From Limanda limanda (lineage: Eukaryota; Chordata; Actinopteri; Pleuronectiformes; Pleuronectidae): 64,000 bases of DNA. The notes under the pieces are model-generated. The model was not told where the DNA came from and ran no database searches. It saw only the letters and a program-made list of their open reading frames with translations. A program made the translations under genes and the position numbers. Positions within the stretch are counted from its first letter, which is position 1; every line of letters starts with the position of its first letter. Below, in pieces: positions 59,249-64,000 of this stretch. The stretch covers positions 62,001-126,000 of the forward strand of contig NW_026870424.1 in assembly GCF_963576545.1 (NCBI RefSeq), read 5' to 3'.

Positions 59249-60218
59249 GCAAGTAGGCTCTACCCCCACTAAATGGGGTAGCGCGCATCGATCGGTACCA
59301 TCCTTGAGCTTCTCCGACTTTCGGAAGGGTTAGGGTTAGGGTTAGGGATGAAAGCACATAGGAGAAAGAGATATTCTTGAATAACTTTTTTTGTGAAGGT
59401 CGGAGAGACTTGGAAAGTGGTTGCATCTGGACTAATTTGGGTCCTGCGGATCGATTGGTACCATCCCCGAGCTTGTACGACCTTCGGAAGAGGTCGACCG
59501 ACGAAATTCCCCCAAATCTGAGGAGATATTCTTGAATAACTTTTTTTGTGAAGGTCGGAGAGACTTGCAAGTAGGCTCTACCCCCACTAAATGGGGTTGC
59601 GCGCATCGATCAGTACCATCCTTGAGCTTCTCCGACTTTCGGAAGGGTTAGGGTTAGGGTTAGGGATGAAAGCACATAGGAGAAAGAGATATTCTTGAAT
59701 AACTTTTTTTGTGAAGGTCGGAGAGACTTGCAAGTAGGCTCTACCCCCACTAAATGGGGTAGCGCGCATCGATCGGTACCATCCTTGAGCTTCTCCGACT
59801 TTCGGAAGGGTTAGGGTTAGGGTTAGGGATGAAAGCACATAGGAGAAAGAGATATTCTTGAATAACTTTTTTTGTGAAGGTCGGAGAGACTTGCAAGTAG
59901 GCTCTACCCCCACTAAATGGGGTAGCGCGCATCGATCGGTACCATCCTTGAGCTTCTCCGACTTTCGGAAGGGTTAGGGTTAGGGTTAGGGATGAAAGCA
60001 CATAGGAGAAAGAGATATTCTTGAATAACTTTTTTTGTGAAGGTCGGAGAGACTTGCAAGTAGGCTCTACCCCCACTAAATGGGGTAGCGCGCATCGATC
60101 GGTACCATCCTTGAGCTTCTCCGACTTTCGGAAGGGTTAGGGTTAGGGTTAGGGATGAAAGCACATAGGAGAAAGAGATATTCTTGAATAACTTTTTTTG
60201 TGAAGGTCGGAGAGACTT

Positions 60219-61661
60219 GGAAAGTGGTTGCATCTGGACTAATTTGGGTCCTGCGGATCGATTGGTACCATCCCCGAGCTTGTACGACCTTCGAAAGAGG
60301 TCGACCGACGAAATTCCCCCAAATCTGAGGAGATATTCTTGAATAACTTTTTTTGTGAAGGTCGGAGAGACTTGCAAGTAGGCTCTACCCCCACTAAATG
60401 GGGTTGCGCGCATCGATCAGTACCATCCTTGAGCTTCTCCGACTTTCGGAAGGGTTAGGGTTAGGGTTAGGGATGAAAGCACATAGGAGAAAGAGATATT
60501 CTTGAATAACGTTTTTTGTGAAGGTCGGAGAGACTTGCAAGTAGGCTCTACCCCCACTAAATGGGGTAGCACGCATCGATCGGTACCATCCTTGAGCTTC
60601 TCCGACTTTCGGAAGGGTTAGGGTTAGGGTTAGGGATGAAAGCACATAGGAGAAAGAGATATTCTTGAATAACTTTTTTTGTGAAGGTCGGAGAGACTTG
60701 CAAGTAGGCTATACCCCCACTAAATGGGGTAGCGCGCATCGATCAGTACCATCCTTGAGCTTCTCCGACTTTCGGAAGGGTTAGGGTTAGGGTTAGGGAT
60801 GAAAGCACATAGGAGAAAGAGATATTCTTGAATAACTTTTTTTGTGAAGGTCGGAGAGACTTGGAAAGTGGTTGCATCTGGACTAATTTGGGTCCTGCGG
60901 ATCGATTGGTACCATCCCCGAGCTTGTACGACCTTCGGAAGAGGTCGACCGACGAAATTCCCCCAAATCTGAGGAGATATTCTTGAATAACTTTTTTTGT
61001 GAAGGTCGGAGAAACTTGCAAGTAGGCTCTACCCCCACTAAATGGGGTAGCGCGCATCGATCGGTACCATCCTTGAGCTTCTCCGACTTTCGGAAGGGTT
61101 AGGGTTAGGGTTAGGGATGAAAGCACATAGGAGAAAGAGATATTCTTGAATAACTTTTTTTGTGAAGGTCGGAGAGACTTGGAAAGTGGTTGCATCTGGA
61201 CTAATTTGGGTCCTGCAGATCGATTGGTACCATCCCCGAGCTTGTACGACCTTCGGAAGAGGTCGACCGACGAAATTCCCCCAAATCTGAGGAGATATTC
61301 TTGAATAACTTTTTTTGTGAAGGTCGGAGAGACTTGCAAGTAGGCTCTACCCCCACTAAATGGGGTTGCGCGCATCGATCGGTACCATCCTTGAGCTTCT
61401 CCGACTTTCGGAAGGGTTAGGGTTAGGGTTAGGGATGAAAGCACATAGGAGAAAGAGATATTCTTGAATAACTTTTTTTGTGAAGGTCGGAGAGACTTGC
61501 AAGTAGGCTCTACCCCCACTAAATGGGGTAGCGCGCATCGATCGGTACCATCCTTGAGCTTCTCCGACTTTCGGAAGGGTTAGGGTTAGGGTTAGGGATG
61601 AAAGCACATAGGAGAAAGAGATATTCTTGAATAACTTTTTTTGTGAAGGTCGGAGAGACTT
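60219..61661 (+). repeat. S cassette, copy 6, partly overwritten (1443 bp)
   Basis: CACGCATCG (near 60570), CTATACCCC (near 60710) and GGAGAAACTT (near 61012) are present. The A after that B has the ordinary TAGCGCGC instead of TAGTGCGC, which breaks a linkage seen in the other copies and suggests local conversion. The second A has GTTTTTT at 60511. Confidence 0.8.
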
Positions 61662-63919
61662 GGAAAGTGGTTGCATCTGGACTAATTTGGGTCCTGCGGA
61701 TCGATTGATACCATCTCCGAGCTTGTACGACCTTCGGAAGAGGTCGACCGACGAAATTCCCCCAAATCTGAGGAGATATTCTTGAATAACTTTTTTTGTG
61801 AAGGTCGGAGAGACTTGCAAGTAGGCTCTACCCCCACTAAATGGGGTTGCGCGCATCGATCAGTACCATCCTTGAGCTTCTCCGACTTTCGGAAGGGTTA
61901 GGGTTAGGGTTAGGGATGAAAGCACATAGGAGAAAGAGATATTCTTGAATAACTTTTTTTGTGAAGGTCGGAGAGACTTGCAAGTAGGCTCTACCCCCAC
62001 TAAATGGGGTAGCGCGCATCGATCGGTACCATCCTTGAGCTTCTCCGACTTTCGGAAGGGTTAGGGTTAGGGTTAGGGATGAAAGCACATAGGAGAAAGA
62101 GATATTCTTGAATAACTTTTTTTGTGAAGGTCGGAGAGACTTGCAAGTAGGCTTTACCCCCACTAAATGGGGTAGCGCGCATCGATCGGTACCATCCTTG
62201 AGCTTCTCCGACTTTCGGAAGGGTTAGGGTTAGGGTTAGGGATGAAAGCACATAGGAGAAAGAGATATTCTTGAATAACTTTTTTTGTGAAGGTCGGAGA
62301 GACTTGCAAGTAGGCTCTACCCCCACTAAATGGGGTAGCGCGCATCGATCGGTACCATCCTTGAGCTTCTCCGACTTTCGGAAGGGTTAGGGTTAGGGTT
62401 AGGGATGAAAGCACATAGGAGAAAGAGATATTCTTGAATAACTTTTTTTGTGAAGGTCGGAGAGACTTGGAAAGTGGTTGCATCTGGACTAATTTGGGTC
62501 CTGCGGATCGATTGGTACCATCCCCGAGCTTGTACGACCTTCGGAAGAGGTCGACCGACGAAATTCCCCCAAATCTGAGGAGATATTCTTGAATAACTTT
62601 TTTTGTGAAGGTCGGAGAGACTTGCAAGTAGGCTCTACCCCCACTAAATGGGGTAGCGCGCATCGATCGGTACCATCCTTGAGCTTTTCCGACTTTCGGA
62701 AGGGTTAGGGTTAGGGTTAGGGATGAAAGCACATAGGAGAAAGAGATATTCTTGAATAACTTTTTTTGTGAAGGTCGGAGAGACTTGCAAGTAGGCTCTA
62801 CCCCCACTAAATGGGGTAGCGCGCATCGATCGGTACCATCCTTGAGCTTCTCCGACTTTCGGAAGGGTTAGGGTTAGGGTTAGGGATGAAAGCACATAGG
62901 AGAAAGAGATATTCTTGAATAACTTTTTTTGTGAAGGTCGGAGAGACTTGCAAGTAGGCTCTACCCCCACTAAATGGGGTAGCGCGCATCGATCGGTACC
63001 ATCCTTGAGCTTCTCCGACTTTCGGAAGGGTTAGGGTTAGGGTTAGGGATGAAAGCACATAGGAGAAAGAGATATTCTTGAATAACTTTTTTTGTGAAGG
63101 TCGGAGAGACTTGGAAAGTGGTTGCATCTGGACTAATTTGGGTCCTGCAGATCGATTGGTACCATCCCCGAGCTTGTACGACCTTCGGAAGAGGTCGACC
63201 GACGAAATTCCCCCAAATCTGAGGAGATATTCTTGAATAACTTTTTTTGTGAAGGTCGGAGAGACTTGCAAGTAGGCTCTACCCCCACTAAATGGGGTTG
63301 CGCGCATCGATCAGTACCATCCTTGAGCTTCTCCGACTTTCGGAAGGGTTAGGGTTAGGGTTAGGGATGAAAGCACATAGGAGAAAGAGATATTCTTGAA
63401 TAACTTTTTTTGTGAAGGTCGGAGAGACTTGCAAGTAGGCTCTACCCCCACTAAATGGGGTAGCGCGCATCGATCGGTACCATCCTTGAGCTTCTCCGAC
63501 TTTCGGAAGGGTTAGGGTTAGGGTTAGGGATGAAAGCACATAGGAGAAAGAGATATTCTTGAATAACTTTTTTTGAGAAGGTCGGAGAGACTTGCAAGTA
63601 GGCTCTACCCCCACTAAATGGGGTAGCGCGCATCGATCGGTACCATCCTTGAGCTTCTCCGACTTTCGGAAGGGTTAGGGTTAGGGTTAGGGATGAAAGC
63701 ACATAGGAGAAAGAGATATTCTTGAATAACTTTTTTTGTGAAGGTCGGAGAGACTTGCAAGTAGGCTCTACCCCCACTAAATGGGGTAGCGCGCATCGAT
63801 CGGTACCATCTTTGAGCTTTTCCGACTTTCGGAAGGGTTAGGGTTAGGGTTAGGGATGAAAGCACATAGGAGAAAGAGATATTCTTGAATAACTTTTTTT
63901 GTGAAGGTCGGAGAGACTT

Positions 63920-64000
63920 GGAAAGTGGTTGCATCTGGACTAATTTGGGTCCTGCGGATCGATTGGTACCATCCCCGAGCTTGTACGACCTTCGGAAGAG
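63920..64000 (+). repeat. Partial B monomer cut by window end (81 of 155 bp)
   Basis: It follows a four-A run carrying the first R markers (T to A at 63576, CATCTTTGAGCTTTT near 63810), so another R cassette continues beyond the window. Confidence 0.95.

Larger units (their letters stand above)
1..64000 (+). repeat. Two-monomer satellite DNA array (A 163 bp, B 155 bp), whole window
   Basis: Every base falls into monomer A or monomer B, all in the same orientation. I located 112 B starts by their GGAAAGTGGTTGCATC head. Each B-to-B interval equals 155 + 163n (n = 1 to 7), apart from 11 intervals short by 6 bp, one of which is short by a further 1 bp. The totals are 287 A, 111 full B and one partial B, summing exactly to the window length. 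No foreign sequence, inversion, transposon or gene is left over. Such arrays are typical of eukaryotic heterochromatin (centromeric, pericentromeric or subtelomeric). The embedded TTAGGG suggests, but does not prove, a subtelomeric origin. Both edges cut the array, so its full length is not known. Monomer divergence within each type is low, mostly zero to a few substitutions, which indicates active homogenisation. Confidence 0.97.
19058..64000 (+). repeat. Right domain: A-rich mosaic of R and S cassettes
   Basis: From 19058 to 63919 there are 70 B-to-B intervals with 209 A units (A:B about 3.0). Two ordered cassettes recur. R has A-runs 4-2-4 and S has A-runs 3-1-2. Each carries fixed point markers on particular units. 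Left-domain markers (GCGCCCATCG, CAAACCTGAGG, GGTATCATCC) were not seen here. A-run expansions and cassette deletions make the order irregular. Confidence 0.85.

Noticed and set aside
176..63934. Many overlapping minus-strand open frames of 60 to 378 codons, all with near-identical peptides
   Set aside because: They are reading-frame shadows of the satellite: each runs through parts of several monomers, ends at the same TAG within the CCCATTTAGTGG stretch, and overlaps the next. No codon bias, gene-like start context or recognisable domain; lengths follow only the A/B order.
1..64000. CRISPR array
   Set aside because: Direct repeats are regular, but the sequence between any shared boxes is the same in every unit rather than unique spacers, and no cas genes are present.
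1..64000. Ribosomal DNA intergenic spacer subrepeats
   Set aside because: No rRNA gene sequence occurs anywhere in 64 kb, and spacer repeats would be interrupted by transcription units.
1..64000. Centromeric satellite
   Set aside because: Monomer length near 160 bp and higher-order organisation would fit, but no CENP-B-like box was recognised and the TTAGGG content points elsewhere. Left open rather than called.
1..64000. Mobile element, long terminal repeat or integrated virus
   Set aside because: No terminal inverted or long direct terminal repeats, no target-site duplications and no sequence outside A and B units.

Overview
The whole 64 kb window is one uninterrupted head-to-tail satellite DNA array. 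I find no gene, RNA gene, transposon or unique sequence in it. By hand I placed every base into two related monomers: A (163 bp, 287 copies) and B (155 bp, 111 full copies plus an 81-bp partial copy at the right end). The lengths close exactly: 287x163 + 111x155, minus 11 six-bp deletions and one 1-bp deletion, equals 63,919, which is where the last, truncated B begins (63920). Both window edges lie inside the array, so its true size is unknown but exceeds 64 kb.

Monomers A and B share one plan. Both have a 79-bp left part (56 of 79 positions identical by hand alignment), a central module unrelated between the two (40 bp in A, 32 bp in B), and an identical 44-bp right part. A's central module carries three copies of TTAGGG, which with the neighbouring G gives four GGG runs separated by TTA, the classic telomeric G-quadruplex motif. 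B has no telomeric sequence. All copies face the same way, so the + strand is uniformly G-rich (about 47% GC, positive GC skew).

Layout. Left domain (1-9930): short AAB/AB alternation, A:B about 1.8, with duplicated blocks of 3522 bp (1-3522 and 3523-7044) and 1761 bp (6246-8006 and 8007-9767). Transition (9931-19057): A:B 2.0, covered by a 5766-bp tandem duplication (7526-13291 and 13292-19057). Right domain (19058-64000): A:B about 3.0, a mosaic of two recurring higher-order cassettes. I call them R (A-run pattern 4-2-4, about 2.09 kb) and S (3-1-2, about 1.44 kb). The domain also holds a 4826-bp tandem duplication (49440-54265 and 54266-59091) and local A-run expansions to 5, 6 and 7 copies.

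Organism. Megasatellite organisation, 64 kb without genes and embedded TTAGGG point to a eukaryote with TTAGGG-type telomeres; the plant-type TTTAGGG is absent. CpG is not depleted (observed/expected about 0.8 in A and 1.0 in B), which argues mildly against a strongly methylated germline. I cannot name the taxon. A subtelomeric or other heterochromatic location is plausible but is not shown by the window. No genes work together here; the biology is concerted evolution by unequal exchange and possibly G-quadruplex chromatin.
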